Of a DNA stretch of 54,574 nucleotides, positions 34,815 through 42,827 are shown in pieces. The DNA is taken from NCBI GenBank assembly GCA_012515445.1, contig JAAYYI010000074.1, positions 1 to 54,574 on the forward strand, written 5' to 3'. This stretch comes from Candidatus Bathyarchaeota archaeon. Its GTDB lineage: Archaea > Thermoproteota > Bathyarchaeia > Bathyarchaeales > Bathycorpusculaceae. The position numbers and the translations under genes are program-made. A model generated the notes under the pieces. It was not told where the DNA came from. It saw only the letters and a program-made list of their open reading frames with translations, and made no database searches. Each line of letters opens with the position of its first letter. The first letter of the stretch is position 1.

Positions 34815-36077
34815 TTAACCAGTTTTTCGCATATCCAACGGAACCTTTACGATAAATGAGGTGCCGTCTCCCGGTTGACTTTCAAAAGTCGCAGTGCCTT
34901 TTAGGGCTTCTGTTAGACGTTTAACTACGGCTAATCCGAGTCCTTGGCCTTTGGCTTTTGTAGTGAATAGCGGCTGGAAAATATTTGGTTTGACATCGTC
35001 AGGTATGCCTGGACCTGTGTCTTTTACTGCTATTGATACATGTTCATCGGTGTAATCTGTTCGTATCGTTAATTTTCCCCCGTTTGGCATAGCCTGCAAA
35101 GCGTTGGATACAAGGTTAACAAGGATACGTTTGAGGTACAATGGATCACTATAGATTTTTATTTTATCCCTTAAATCCAAGTTAACGGCAGTGGATTGGG
35201 GGATTACTATACTTAAAAGCGATTCTTTGATGGTTGAAGCCAACTCAATGGGTTGCGGTTTAGGCGTTAATGGTTTAGTGAAGTCCTGTAGATCAGCTAC
35301 GATTTTGTTAATGTAGAAAGTCTGTTCCTCAATCATCTGTACAGAGTCTTTCAAAGCATTCCTTGCTGCACCCTCAGGTAACCCTTCAAGTTCCTCACGT
35401 GCCAGATACAATTCGCTTACTATGGACTGCAGCGGATTGCGTATATCATGGCCTACCATGCTTGCGGTTTGTCCTATAGCTGCAAGTCGTTCTTTGTCTT
35501 TAAGCTGGTTTGTTCGTTCCCGGACTGTGGCTTCTAAGTCCTGAGTGTACTGTTTAAGATCATCTTCCATATGTAAAGAGAGGTCCGTAACGACAATGAA
35601 TACTGTAGTTTTTTCTTCAGTCCTTAAAGAGCTGGCTGATACAAACGCGGGTACAATCTTGTTCGCTTTTGCTTTGAAAGTTATCTCTTTGGAAATTGAG
35701 CGTTTGCCTTGGCGGCACGCTTCGATAAGCTGCCTGAAGTTCCCAAGATGCTCAGGAGCAACTACTTCTTCAATGTTGCTACCCATGAGTCTGTCCAGAG
35801 GAACCTGCACCATCTGCGCGAAGCCTTTATTGCAGTAAAGAACAGTGTTGTCCTCACATAACATCACTGCACCTTCACGCATTTCCTCAATTAATAAACG
35901 GTAAGGGGTTTCTGCCCCACTCAATGTATAGGTACGTGGACCTTCCGGCGTGTTAATGACTAAAGCATCAACTTCGCCCTGCCGTATTGCCCTTAAGGTC
36001 TCTTGGGCTTCGATTAGCTGGTCTCGTAGGGCTTGGTTTTCTGATAGCAAAGATTCTTTTTTGTTTTCAGTTATCAT
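34815..36077 (-). CDS. PAS-domain sensor histidine kinase of the Kai cassette
   Basis: A 420-residue soluble kinase. Residues 25-50 form the lead helix with RAIRQGEVDALV; a PAS domain spans about 60-165. HisKA carries the phospho-acceptor H210 in GHDIRNPLQ; the HATPase domain has N325 (NLVSNALQAM), DTGPGIP at 353-359 and FTTKAKGQGLGLA. It has no membrane segments and no KaiB-like sensor domain. Its ATG lies 11 bases inside the upstream kaiB, so the two are coupled. It could act like the output kinases SasA or CikA of cyanobacterial clocks; no response regulator is in view. Confidence 0.9.
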   Translation of the reverse strand: MITENKKESLLSENQALRDQLIEAQETLRAIRQGEVDALVINTPEGPRTYTLSGAETPYRLLIEEMREGAVMLCEDNTVLYCNKGFAQMVQVPLDRLMGSNIEEVVAPEHLGNFRQLIEACRQGKRSISKEITFKAKANKIVPAFVSASSLRTEEKTTVFIVVTDLSLHMEDDLKQYTQDLEATVRERTNQLKDKERLAAIGQTASMVGHDIRNPLQSIVSELYLAREELEGLPEGAARNALKDSVQMIEEQTFYINKIVADLQDFTKPLTPKPQPIELASTIKESLLSIVIPQSTAVNLDLRDKIKIYSDPLYLKRILVNLVSNALQAMPNGGKLTIRTDYTDEHVSIAVKDTGPGIPDDVKPNIFQPLFTTKAKGQGLGLAVVKRLTEALKGTATFESQPGDGTSFIVKVPLDMRKTG

Positions 36078-36453
36078 TGATTTTACGGCTCACCCTTTCG
36101 CTTTCTTTCTTAGGGACAATATCGAGTCCCACGAGGATGCGGTCTTCGTTTGACATATCACCGATGAACTTTCGAAGCGGCAGTGGCAGCTTTTTGATGA
36201 GGGTTGGGGCAGCGATTAACTGTTCGGTTTTTGCATAATCAGGTTGCTGGTAGATGTCAATAACTTCCAGTTCGCATCTGCCCTTCAAGTGCTCGTTGCA
36301 GATTTTTTTGACGTTATCTATGGCACGGAGTGACTTTGGAGTCATGCCAGTAACGTACAAACGGAGAATGTAGCGTTCTTGGTTTTCATCTTTTAGAGCT
36401 TTTTCGAATTCAGCGGTTACATCAGCAGGATCTTTTTTCGGCATTATCGGCAA
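36067..36453 (-). CDS. kaiB: KaiB-like protein 1
   Basis: A 128-residue KaiB-family protein. The core from about residue 27 reads YILRLYVTGMTPKSLRAI, then CELEVIDIYQQPDYAKTEQLIAAPTLIKKLPLPLRKFIGDMSN, matching KaiB in order (LYV-G-TP-S, IDI, ATPTL, P-P-RRIIGD). An N-terminal extension of about 25 charged residues precedes the core. It is next to the histidine kinase. KaiB is a thioredoxin-like protein that changes fold to bind KaiC; whether this one does is not visible in the sequence. Confidence 0.88.
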   Translation of the reverse strand: MPIMPKKDPADVTAEFEKALKDENQERYILRLYVTGMTPKSLRAIDNVKKICNEHLKGRCELEVIDIYQQPDYAKTEQLIAAPTLIKKLPLPLRKFIGDMSNEDRILVGLDIVPKKESERVSRKINDN

Positions 36454-36466
36454 ACATCCTTGGGAT

Positions 36467-36784
36467 CTAAATATTCTCCATTTGATGAGGAAGGATATCT
36501 AAGCCTACTAGAACCTTCTCTGTGTTTGAAAGGTCCCCGATTATTCTTCTAATCGGTTCAGGTAGCTTACGTACTAAAGTAGGTATAGCAAGAATTTGGT
36601 CTCCTGCAGCTAATCTGGGATTTTTTATTAAATCAATTACTTCTATGTGGCATTTGCCCTTCAGGTGCTCGTCACATAGTTTTTTTAGGTTCGAGAAGGC
36701 TGCTTGAGACTTCGGCGTTTGACCAGCGACGTAAAGGCGTAGATTCCAAAAATCACCTTCGCTCTGGGCATTTTGAGTGCTCAT
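36467..36784 (-). CDS. kaiB: KaiB-like protein 2
   Basis: A 105-residue protein and the most canonical of the three: [52 protein letters not shown] and [13 protein letters not shown] chose the ATG at 36784, preceded by GGTGA, over an upstream start at 36883 that would extend into kaiC and add 33 residues unlike KaiB. The kaiC stop lies 22 bases upstream. Confidence 0.9.
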   Translation of the reverse strand: MSTQNAQSEGDFWNLRLYVAGQTPKSQAAFSNLKKLCDEHLKGKCHIEVIDLIKNPRLAAGDQILAIPTLVRKLPEPIRRIIGDLSNTEKVLVGLDILPHQMENI

Positions 36785-36806
36785 AAAATCACCATAAATA
36801 TCCGTC

Positions 36807-38516
36807 CTATCCTTTAATTGTTTTTTCCTGGGAACCTCTTGCCTTAGACATTCTGGCGCGATTTTGAGATAAGATTGATTCACGCTCTTTTGATTGCAAA
36901 ATTAGCTGTTTGATTTCTTCAGCTTTAGCTTCATACTCAGCAGTTATCGCTGCCACCTGCGCCTCCATGATCTTCCGTCTACGATCCAAATCACGGGAAA
37001 ACCGTTCAATTTCTTCCCGCCGAAGGGTTTTTTCCGCTTGCTCCTTCTCTTCTTGAGCAGCACGCGCCGAACCAGTGAGTACACCAGAAGGTCCTGCATA
37101 AACGTCTATGATGTCAACACCTTTGTTAGTCAGCAAGAATTCACGAATCTGGTTAGAGTGCGGCATGCCTCTCGATTTAAGAACATAAATACCTCTGTTA
37201 CGTTCACCAGCTATTTCTATATCTCTAACCAGCAACCAAGTATCCATAACTGAGGAAACTTCAGTCTCTGTGGCCTCCAATCGTTCATGAGTGAGGTTTG
37301 TAAATACAGCCGTGATCTGCTTGCTTTTCAGATAATCGATTAACCGCGTAAGCATAGACCGGACATCAGATGACTCGCCCACATTAATCAAGTTACTAAT
37401 AGGGTCGACAATAACAGCGTTCGGCTTAAAATCATCGATTTGACGCTGCATAGTTACCAGATGAGTTTCTAAACCATATAGTGACGCTCTAGCAGAGTGA
37501 ATTTTAAGGCGTCCCTTGTCAAGCCATTGCTGCAAATTTAATCCTACCGAACTCATGTTTCTAACTATCTGATCAGGCGACTCTTCAAACGCGAAGTATA
37601 GAACGCGTTCGCCTCTTCGACAAGTGGCATCAGCAAAGTGAGCGGCAATTGTGCTTTTCCCAGTGCCCGCACTTCCAGTAACTAAGATGCTGCTGCCACG
37701 GTAGAAGCCTTTGCCGCCAAGCATCATGTCGAGTCTTGGTATACCGCTTGATATACGTTCGTTTGATACCTTATAGTCGAGTGCTAAGGATGTGATGGGC
37801 ATTATGGAGATACCGTGCTCGTCAATTAGGAAGGGATACTCGTTGGTGCCATGCCTTGAGCCACGATACTTTACTATTCTCAGGCGCCTAGTAGAAATCT
37901 GGCCTGTGACGCGGTTATCGAGTAAAATAACGCAGTCTGAAACATATTCTTCTAAACCGTAGCGAGTTAACTCGTTGGATCCCCGCTCGGCTGTTATGAT
38001 TGCTGTTACACCTTTATCTTTTAACCAACGGAATAATCTGCGAAGTTCAGCGCGCAATATCGCCTGATTCTTCAAACCCGCAAAAAGCGACTCAATCGTA
38101 TCCAAAACAACCCGCTTGGCCCCAATTGAGTCAATTGCGTAACCTATACGGATGAATAAACCTTCAAGGTCATATTCGCCTGTTTCTTCAATTTCACTTC
38201 TTTCAACGCGTACAAAGTCAATAATTAACTTTTTTTCTTTAATCAGTTCTTCAATTTCAAATCCAAGTGAAGCAACGTTTTTCGCTAGCTCATCAGATGT
38301 CTCCTCAAAAGCCATGAAAACGCCTGACTCACCGAATTCTATGGCGCCTCTGACTAGAAATTCCATGGACATCAGGGTTTTGCCGCTTCCTGCGCCGCCA
38401 GCTATTAGGGTTGAGCGTCCTTTTGGTAGTCCGCCGAAGGTTATTTCGTCTAATCCTCTGATTCCTGTTGGGGCTTTTGGTAATTCCTCTGTGGATTTTA
38501 TGGTCGTATGCTGCAT
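36807..38516 (-). CDS. kaiC: KaiC-family double-domain ATPase
   Basis: A 569-residue KaiC. CI has GGAGSGKT (40-47) and the catalytic pair E70/E71; CII has [10 protein letters not shown] (279-288) and E310/E311. In CII the sequence [12 protein letters not shown] places T415, S420 and S421 where cyanobacterial KaiC has T426, S431 and T432, its phosphosites. [13 protein letters not shown] and [12 protein letters not shown] follow as in KaiC. The C-terminus (about 485-569) is a charged coiled coil in place of the short clock tail. Many archaeal KaiC-like proteins have one or two domains without a known rhythm; the surrounding kaiB genes support a Kai-type circuit here. Confidence 0.93.
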   Translation of the reverse strand: MQHTTIKSTEELPKAPTGIRGLDEITFGGLPKGRSTLIAGGAGSGKTLMSMEFLVRGAIEFGESGVFMAFEETSDELAKNVASLGFEIEELIKEKKLIIDFVRVERSEIEETGEYDLEGLFIRIGYAIDSIGAKRVVLDTIESLFAGLKNQAILRAELRRLFRWLKDKGVTAIITAERGSNELTRYGLEEYVSDCVILLDNRVTGQISTRRLRIVKYRGSRHGTNEYPFLIDEHGISIMPITSLALDYKVSNERISSGIPRLDMMLGGKGFYRGSSILVTGSAGTGKSTIAAHFADATCRRGERVLYFAFEESPDQIVRNMSSVGLNLQQWLDKGRLKIHSARASLYGLETHLVTMQRQIDDFKPNAVIVDPISNLINVGESSDVRSMLTRLIDYLKSKQITAVFTNLTHERLEATETEVSSVMDTWLLVRDIEIAGERNRGIYVLKSRGMPHSNQIREFLLTNKGVDIIDVYAGPSGVLTGSARAAQEEKEQAEKTLRREEIERFSRDLDRRRKIMEAQVAAITAEYEAKAEEIKQLILQSKERESILSQNRARMSKARGSQEKTIKG

Positions 38517-38569
38517 TTAGTGTTCAACTCCAAGATAAAAAACTGAATAGAAAGCTCGCCCATCGACAT

Positions 38570-38848
38570 CTACTTCAATCCTAGTTTTAATATAATACTT
38601 TCGGTGTTTGACAGATCGCCTATTAAGGTACGTTCAGGCAATGGACGCCTCAGTATTGTTGTGGGGTTAGCGGTTATTTGGTTATCTGAGGCTGCTTTTG
38701 GGTTTAAAATTAAATCGTAGACTGTTATCATGCATTCGCCATTAAGGTGCTCTTTGCAGAATTTTTTCAGGTTGGCGTATGCAAAACGGGCTTTTAGCGT
38801 TCCGTCGACAATATAGAGGTCAAACTCCCATGTAGAAGACTGAGCCAA
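38570..38848 (-). CDS. KaiB-like protein 3 (divergent)
   Basis: A 92-residue KaiB-family protein starting at TTG (38848) after AAGGA. The pattern FDLYIVDGTLKARFAYANLK, MITVYDLILNPKAASDNQI, ANPTTILRRPLPERTLIGD and LSNTESII keeps the KaiB core, but GxTP and the ATPTL site are changed. It is the first gene of the cassette, upstream of kaiC. It may have a distinct partner or be a non-switching KaiB. Confidence 0.82.
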   Translation of the reverse strand: MAQSSTWEFDLYIVDGTLKARFAYANLKKFCKEHLNGECMITVYDLILNPKAASDNQITANPTTILRRPLPERTLIGDLSNTESIILKLGLK

Positions 38849-38934
38849 ACGTGTGTTTCCTTCTTATTGGTAGTGAACCCTAAAGACAGATAAAACTTTG
38901 CACAAAATAACTAAGGCGTCGGTGCTGGGTCAAC

Positions 38935-38945
38935 TTATAAAAAGT
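38935..38945 (-). promoter_or_regulatory. TATA box for the kai cassette
   Basis: CTTTTTATAA on the minus strand lies about 90 bases upstream of the first KaiB start, leaving room for a leader of about 60 bases. It separates the cassette from the ribosomal protein gene upstream. Confidence 0.45.
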
Positions 38946-39044
38946 CTACATAGTATTTTGGTTATTACTAAAAGTTAACGTTCAATCGTTTCTAAGTTAT
39001 ATTAGAAAATGAAATGAAAATGTTGAAATGGGAAAAGATTGGTT

Positions 39045-39494
39045 TTACTGGTTTTCTGCCAGATAAACAGTGACGTTGCCGTCTTTGTCTTTGGTTACGC
39101 GTGTCTTAATCTTGCGTGGTGGCTTCTCAATTCCGCGTCCCCAGATCTTCTCATTAATTTCTTGGCTAATGATCAACTGTGGAAGCTCTTCTTCCTCTTC
39201 TTCTTCGCTGACCTTCATGCTCATTTTCATGTGTTTAACGATGAAGATTTTGACTAACTGCATGGCGCGTGGAGCGCGTTTCTTTGGTGGGCGAATCAAG
39301 GCTTTCTGGAGTGGTATGGTGTAGAATCTTTCTTCGACGAATTCTTCGGTTTTCTTTTTCTGTTTTGCTTTGGCTTCTTCGACTGGTGCTTCTGCTGGTG
39401 TTGCTTCTGCGGTTTGTGGCTGTTCTAGTTCTTGTGGTGCTTGTGCTAGTTGGGTTTCTTCTTCCTTTGTTAGTTGTTTGGTTTCTTGTGACAT
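39045..39494 (-). CDS. rpl31e: Ribosomal protein L31e with acidic N-terminal extension
   Basis: A 149-residue protein. Residues 55-149 are L31e, starting ERFYTIPLQKA and ending VYLAENQ. The first 50 residues form an Ala/Glu/Gln/Pro-rich extension not found in most L31e. The core part is basic (KKRAPRAMQLVKIFIVKHMK). It closes the S19e-PDCD5-L39e-L31e block. Confidence 0.94.
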   Translation of the reverse strand: MSQETKQLTKEEETQLAQAPQELEQPQTAEATPAEAPVEEAKAKQKKKTEEFVEERFYTIPLQKALIRPPKKRAPRAMQLVKIFIVKHMKMSMKVSEEEEEEELPQLIISQEINEKIWGRGIEKPPRKIKTRVTKDKDGNVTVYLAENQ

Positions 39495-39507
39495 AGTGAT
39501 TTTTCTC

Positions 39508-39666
39508 CTATGGCTTTATTTTTGTTGTGCGCCAGTTGCGTCGCTGCTTGGGGTTAGTTCGTACTTTGCCGTCTGTTCGGGCGATTACCCATGTTGGTAC
39601 GGACTGTGATTCTCTGCCTGCTTTTGCTAACCGAAGCTTTTTCGCGGTTGGTTTTACTCTTGCCAT
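39508..39666 (-). CDS. rpl39e: Ribosomal protein L39e
   Basis: A 52-residue basic protein starting [19 protein letters not shown] and ending [17 protein letters not shown], the L39e pattern (SHKT-type K-rich start, conserved P-W and N-RR-WR-T). ATG at 39666, TAG at 39508. It lies between L31e and the PDCD5-family gene and is shorter than most gene-finder limits. Confidence 0.93.
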   Translation of the reverse strand: MARVKPTAKKLRLAKAGRESQSVPTWVIARTDGKVRTNPKQRRNWRTTKIKP

Positions 39667-39669
39667 TTT

Positions 39670-39999
39670 CTATATCCTTCTTATTGTTGTCTCTTTCTTC
39701 CTTGATTGAAGCTGTATTAGGATCGATTTTAGCTGCGCATCTTGGAGCGGTATCGGCAGTCTGCCGGCCTGCGCCATTTCGATGAGCTGCAATTCAATTT
39801 GCTCGGTGAAGTCTTTTTTAACCATTTTTAGGTTATTTAGTCTTTGCCGGGCTTCAGGCGTTAATATTTTTGCTAGGAGCGCCTGTTTCTGGTTCTCGTA
39901 TTGTTGTTCTGCTTGAGCTTGCCTCTGCTCGTCGCTTGCGCGGCTCTGCATAGACATAAGCTTACGTTTACGTATTTGCTCAAGCTCGTCATCTGACAT
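39670..39999 (-). CDS. PDCD5-family DNA-binding protein
   Basis: A 109-residue all-helical protein of the archaeal PDCD5/TFAR19 family: an N-terminal basic helix (LEQIRKRKLMSMQSRASDEQ), then ILTPEARQRLNNLKMVKKDF and a three-helix core. The family was described as double-stranded DNA-binding in archaea. It stands next to S19e and L39e, its usual neighbours. Confidence 0.93.
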   Translation of the reverse strand: MSDDELEQIRKRKLMSMQSRASDEQRQAQAEQQYENQKQALLAKILTPEARQRLNNLKMVKKDFTEQIELQLIEMAQAGRLPIPLQDAQLKSILIQLQSRKKETTIRRI

Positions 40000-40006
40000 A
40001 TGCTAA

Positions 40007-40471
40007 TTATTCGCCTTGATACTTCTTAAGTTCAGGGACACTCTTGTATAGCTCTTTTGAGAGGTCGCTTGCGACTTCCTGCATGAGCTTGCGGCCTTTG
40101 GGTGTTACGATTCTGCCTTTTGGCTTTACAGTTTGAACGAAGCCTGCGCTTTCGAGCTGCTGGAGGGCTTTTCTGATGCCACTTCCGCCTGCTTTGCATG
40201 CGTGGTTTTTGTGTACGCCGTTGTTTTTGCGTCCGCCGTAGTCGCTGCGGAGGTTCTCAAGGCCGATTGGGCCGTGAATGTAGACTTTACGCATTATGCT
40301 TGCGCTTCTTGTGAACCACCAGTTTGGGTTCTGCGGTTGCTTCTCAACATGAGTGCCTGTCTTTGCGAAGCTAGCCCATGGTAATGGCTGGACTTCGTCA
40401 ACGTTTTCCCTAAGATACTTTGCTAAACGATCGATGAATTCTGATGCTGGAACGTCATGAGGAGTCGTCAA
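40007..40471 (-). CDS. rps19e: Ribosomal protein S19e
   Basis: A 154-residue S19e with the family start DVPASEFIDRLAKYL, the WASFAKTGTHVE motif and KVYIHGPIGLENLRSDYGGRK. It is essential for small-subunit maturation. First gene of its block. Confidence 0.96.
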   Translation of the reverse strand: MTTPHDVPASEFIDRLAKYLRENVDEVQPLPWASFAKTGTHVEKQPQNPNWWFTRSASIMRKVYIHGPIGLENLRSDYGGRKNNGVHKNHACKAGGSGIRKALQQLESAGFVQTVKPKGRIVTPKGRKLMQEVASDLSKELYKSVPELKKYQGE

Positions 40472-40552
40472 AGATACTCTATCCTTTAGTTTTTCCTTGC
40501 ACTAAAACAATGAGGACTAATATAAATATGTCTCTAAAGCTCTGTGCAAACT

Positions 40553-40693
40553 TTAGTGCTCGCCGCATTTAGTAGCAGCCGCAGCCATGCCAAAGCACTT
40601 ACAACATTTGGGGTCAGCGCGGGTAGCCGCAACTGGCGCTTTTCCACTTTGAACAGCAAATAAGTGGGTTTGGGGTGTTAAATTGTTTTCCAT
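40553..40693 (-). CDS. Small cysteine-rich peptide, 46 residues
   Basis: A 46-codon frame. The C-terminal part ends CCKCFGMAAAATKCGEH, a CC-x-C...C cluster that could bind one metal ion or an iron-sulfur centre. ATG at 40693 with no strong ribosome-binding site. Dispersed repeat 1 (copy 2) lies immediately upstream on the same strand, so the region between could carry a promoter. It may be a metallothionein-like peptide or spurious. Confidence 0.4.
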   Translation of the reverse strand: MENNLTPQTHLFAVQSGKAPVAATRADPKCCKCFGMAAAATKCGEH

Positions 40694-40707
40694 AAGACGC
40701 GCGTTTT

Positions 40708-40836
40708 AATTTTCAAATTAGAAGAAGAGAGTCACACCCTGCTAGTTCATCTTCTATAACTTTTTGCTAAAGATTGCTTTTCTGAATCAGCAGTTGGGAA
40801 GCGTTGCGGTTTGGTTGTGGCGACAGTACAACCAAA
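40708..40836 (+). repeat. Dispersed repeat 1, copy 2
   Basis: This copy matches 387-508 and the reverse of 23811-23936. It ends in a perfect 9-bp hairpin (TTTGGTTGT, nine-base loop GGCGACAGT, ACAACCAAA). An outer perfect 8-bp inverted repeat, GCGTTGCG at 40801-40808 and CGCAACGC at 40853-40860, brackets the hairpin. Confidence 0.7.
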
Positions 40837-40860
40837 CTAACACCGTTCAGGACGCAACGC
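40801..40860. other. Nested hairpin with outer 8-bp inverted repeat
   Basis: GCGTTGCG (40801-40808) and CGCAACGC (40853-40860) form the outer pair; inside is TTTGGTTGT/ACAACCAAA. Such a nested structure resembles a recombination or processing site. It is unique to this copy of the repeat. Confidence 0.5.
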
Positions 40861-40938
40861 AACTCTAGCAGTTTTTAACAAAAATATAAGAATGCAAGCT
40901 ACCGATTGAATAAGGCAAGACAAAACAAGGCGGCTCCA

Positions 40939-41253
40939 ATGATTGGAACAGTGAAAATCAAAATAACCGTCCTAAAACGCACAAACCCAACCGAAGTATT
41001 CCAAACAAGCCCGGTAACACTAATCGGACCCACAGGACCATGCGACGTATTCCGAGACGGCCAAGAATTCACAGTAGAAAACTTAGTCATGCCCCAAGGC
41101 TTCTTCCCCATGGCCTGGATCGCCCTAGTCGGCAACGTCCGACTGCTAAGCTACGGCTGCAACTTCCCCTGGATCAAAGAAGAAGGCGTAACCATAAACT
41201 GCTGCACAGACGGCCTAAGACCAGTAATATTCAAAATGGAACGTATCAAGTGA
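40939..41253 (+). CDS. TIGR04076-family protein
   Basis: A 104-residue protein that opens VKIKITVLKR. It has GPCDVFRDGQEF, a WIALVGNV segment, YGCNFPWIKEEG and the characteristic CCTDGLRPVIFKMERI end. This pattern is the TIGR04076 family, found in many anaerobic bacteria and archaea and of unknown function. I chose ATG 40939 (after GGCGG) over the earlier start at 40906, which adds 11 residues not found in the family. Several conserved cysteines suggest redox or metal binding. Confidence 0.85.
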   Translation: MIGTVKIKITVLKRTNPTEVFQTSPVTLIGPTGPCDVFRDGQEFTVENLVMPQGFFPMAWIALVGNVRLLSYGCNFPWIKEEGVTINCCTDGLRPVIFKMERIK

Positions 41254-41728
41254 GTGGCCTCCTATAGCGTCAGCATGTGATCACTTCGGCTTCCAAACAA
41301 GCCTTGAGGTCAACTGCGATTTTCATCTAGACCCCCTTATTTAAAGGCACAATAAGGCGCTTCTGCTGCTCTCACGGAGACCCCCTCTCCCTATAAAAAG
41401 CGGTAAAAGTTGAGGTACCCCCTCTATAGGTGCAGTGCATAGATCGGATATTAGGATGCTAATAGGTTGGTAGTATTCACCTACCCCTCTATAGTTTCAA
41501 CATAGAACCACTAATAGAGCATATAGGTAAACAGCTATAGAATTCCCTGTTTTACTGAGTGTAACAGCTAATCTACCTCAGCAGCACTTCCGCCCCACAA
41601 AAGTGAAAAGGAGTGAATCAAAAACACTCGAATATTAGAAAAATAATGCAGGTACCTGAACTAACCTGTTTTCAAACAGACTGGCGATGTCTTAACTGTA
41701 AACCAAGAGAAAAGAAAGGATACGCCAA
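41254..41728. other. Intergenic region with repeat 2 and repeated C5 motifs
   Basis: About 475 bases. The motif ACCCCCT(C/T)T or its variants occurs near 41330, 41382, 41416 and 41483 with unequal spacing (about 52, 34 and 67). The last lies inside dispersed repeat 2 copy B. A hairpin GGTAG-TATTCAC-CTACC occurs at about 41469-41485. No gene is supported. The 77-codon plus-strand frame from 41613 covers a real minus-strand gene and is a shadow. Confidence 0.55.
41481..41549 (+). repeat. Dispersed repeat 2, copy B
   Basis: This copy matches 22793-22860 in reverse orientation at roughly 80% identity over ~68 bp. The hairpin AT-AG-x-T AAAC A-x-CT-AT (41523-41538) is kept with one internal mismatch while its loop AAAC is unchanged. 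Confidence 0.6.
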
Positions 41729-41893
41729 TTATTTGACGCGACCTGTTTTTTGGGTGGCCTCATTGGAAATGGGCAGGAAAGTGTCAACTCGTTTTGTGTT
41801 CTGTGTTTTCTTTTTTGCCCCTTCTTTAGGTTTAAACTTTGTATAATCCGTTTTACGAATCAAATCGTTATGTTTAGCTTTTTTCGATGTCAC
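41729..41893 (-). CDS. Small basic protein, 54 residues, unknown function
   Basis: A GTG start at 41893 has GGAGG nine bases upstream, a strong ribosome-binding site. The product is Lys-rich (about one residue in four; NDLIRKTDYTKFKPKEG, KGAKKKTQN) and ends in KTGRVK. It lies 39 bases after the zinc-ribbon gene, same strand, so they may form one transcript. No family is recognised. Confidence 0.6.
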   Translation of the reverse strand: MTSKKAKHNDLIRKTDYTKFKPKEGAKKKTQNTKRVDTFLPISNEATQKTGRVK

Positions 41894-41932
41894 TTCTGGT
41901 TGCCTCCAAAGAGTTCAGGTTTGGGAACCTGT

Positions 41933-42052
41933 TTAGCGTTTACCGTCCAAATATTTGCCCATTCCGCAGTCCCCGCATCTCACTTCTTTCTCTGAGCGCT
42001 CAATACTGCTGCTTCCGCAATAAGGGCAAACGTTCGAAAATTCTTTAGACAT
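41933..42052 (-). CDS. Small zinc-ribbon protein, 39 residues
   Basis: The product holds CPYCGS (9-14) and CGDCG (26-30), i.e. two CxxC knuckles 13 residues apart, forming a single zinc ribbon as in archaeal transcription and translation factors. ATG at 42052 follows GGAGA at about 12 bases. It is followed by the small basic protein gene. The two together could act as a nucleic-acid-binding pair, which is inference. Confidence 0.65.
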   Translation of the reverse strand: MSKEFSNVCPYCGSSSIERSEKEVRCGDCGMGKYLDGKR

Positions 42053-42220
42053 AATAAATCATATTCTCCAGAGTAACCATAGCGGCATGTCTTGCTGTTA
42101 AAGATGTGGGTAACTATTGTAGAATTAATAACACGAGGACGACGAGAAAAAACTGGGCGGGCTTGCGGACCCTAAGTAACTTAAATTATGAACGCATAAC
42201 AGTCTTGGGGCTGAGCCGTA

Positions 42221-42802
42221 TTGAAGAAGGAGCGGATACGCGAAAAGACACTTGCTGACCTAAAAAGGGCTAAGCAGGCCACGTTTGACAATCTGCCCAA
42301 AACCGCCGACGCTCCGAAGGCTAAACCCGAGAAATCCATAGTTATCCAGCTTACCCACGCAGCAAAAGAGGATGAACTCGACTTAGCCATCAGTTTCCGC
42401 CTGCTGCCCTCACGAATGCACTTCTCCAACCTCCAGCTGGATTTGCACTTCGACGGTGACAAAGTCAACACCTACCGGGTAGCGATTCCTCCTAGCAGGC
42501 TGCTTAGCGACGAATTAGAGTTCCCCATCGCGCTGGACATGACGGGGATAAGCGCAGGCGAGCACGTCATTAAAGTCGAACTCTCGGAGAAGTGGATGAC
42601 AGGCGAAGTGTTGGCGTACGCTTCAGAGTATGTGGTGGTGCAGTATTCGCCGGTTCGTAAAGAAGACCGCTACGTCAAGGTGCCACTGGTACGCAAGATA
42701 GACGGCGCGTTCCGTATTGTACTGCCAGAGGAGAAGGAACTCTATGACGCGCTTGAGAAGGGCAACCGAGAGGAAGCAAACGCGAAAAGAGACAAATACT
42801 AA
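42221..42802 (+). CDS. Hypothetical protein, 193 residues
   Basis: TTG start at 42221, directly after a TGA, with no other upstream start. A charged N-terminal helix is followed by a beta-rich domain with alternating strands (LDLHFDGDKVNTYRVAIPPS, ISAGEHVIKVELSEKW) and a short helical end. The strand pattern resembles a beta-sandwich used for binding. No family is recognised. It is convergent with the membrane protein gene at 42828. Confidence 0.65.
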   Translation: MKKERIREKTLADLKRAKQATFDNLPKTADAPKAKPEKSIVIQLTHAAKEDELDLAISFRLLPSRMHFSNLQLDLHFDGDKVNTYRVAIPPSRLLSDELEFPIALDMTGISAGEHVIKVELSEKWMTGEVLAYASEYVVVQYSPVRKEDRYVKVPLVRKIDGAFRIVLPEEKELYDALEKGNREEANAKRDKY

Positions 42803-42827
42803 AAAAGAAAAAGCTGCAGAGGCCGAT

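Noticed and set aside
40801-40860. Nested inverted repeat as an integron attC site
   Set aside because: The R and L core sites and the GTTRRRY pattern of attC are not present at the required places, and no integrase is in view.
41330-41490. Repeated ACCCCCTCT motifs as a CRISPR array
   Set aside because: Repeats are too short and unequally spaced, spacers are not of uniform length and no cas gene is present.
41613-41846. 77-codon plus-strand frame
   Set aside because: The opposite strand has a GTG-start gene with a strong ribosome-binding site; this frame has neither family pattern nor start signal.
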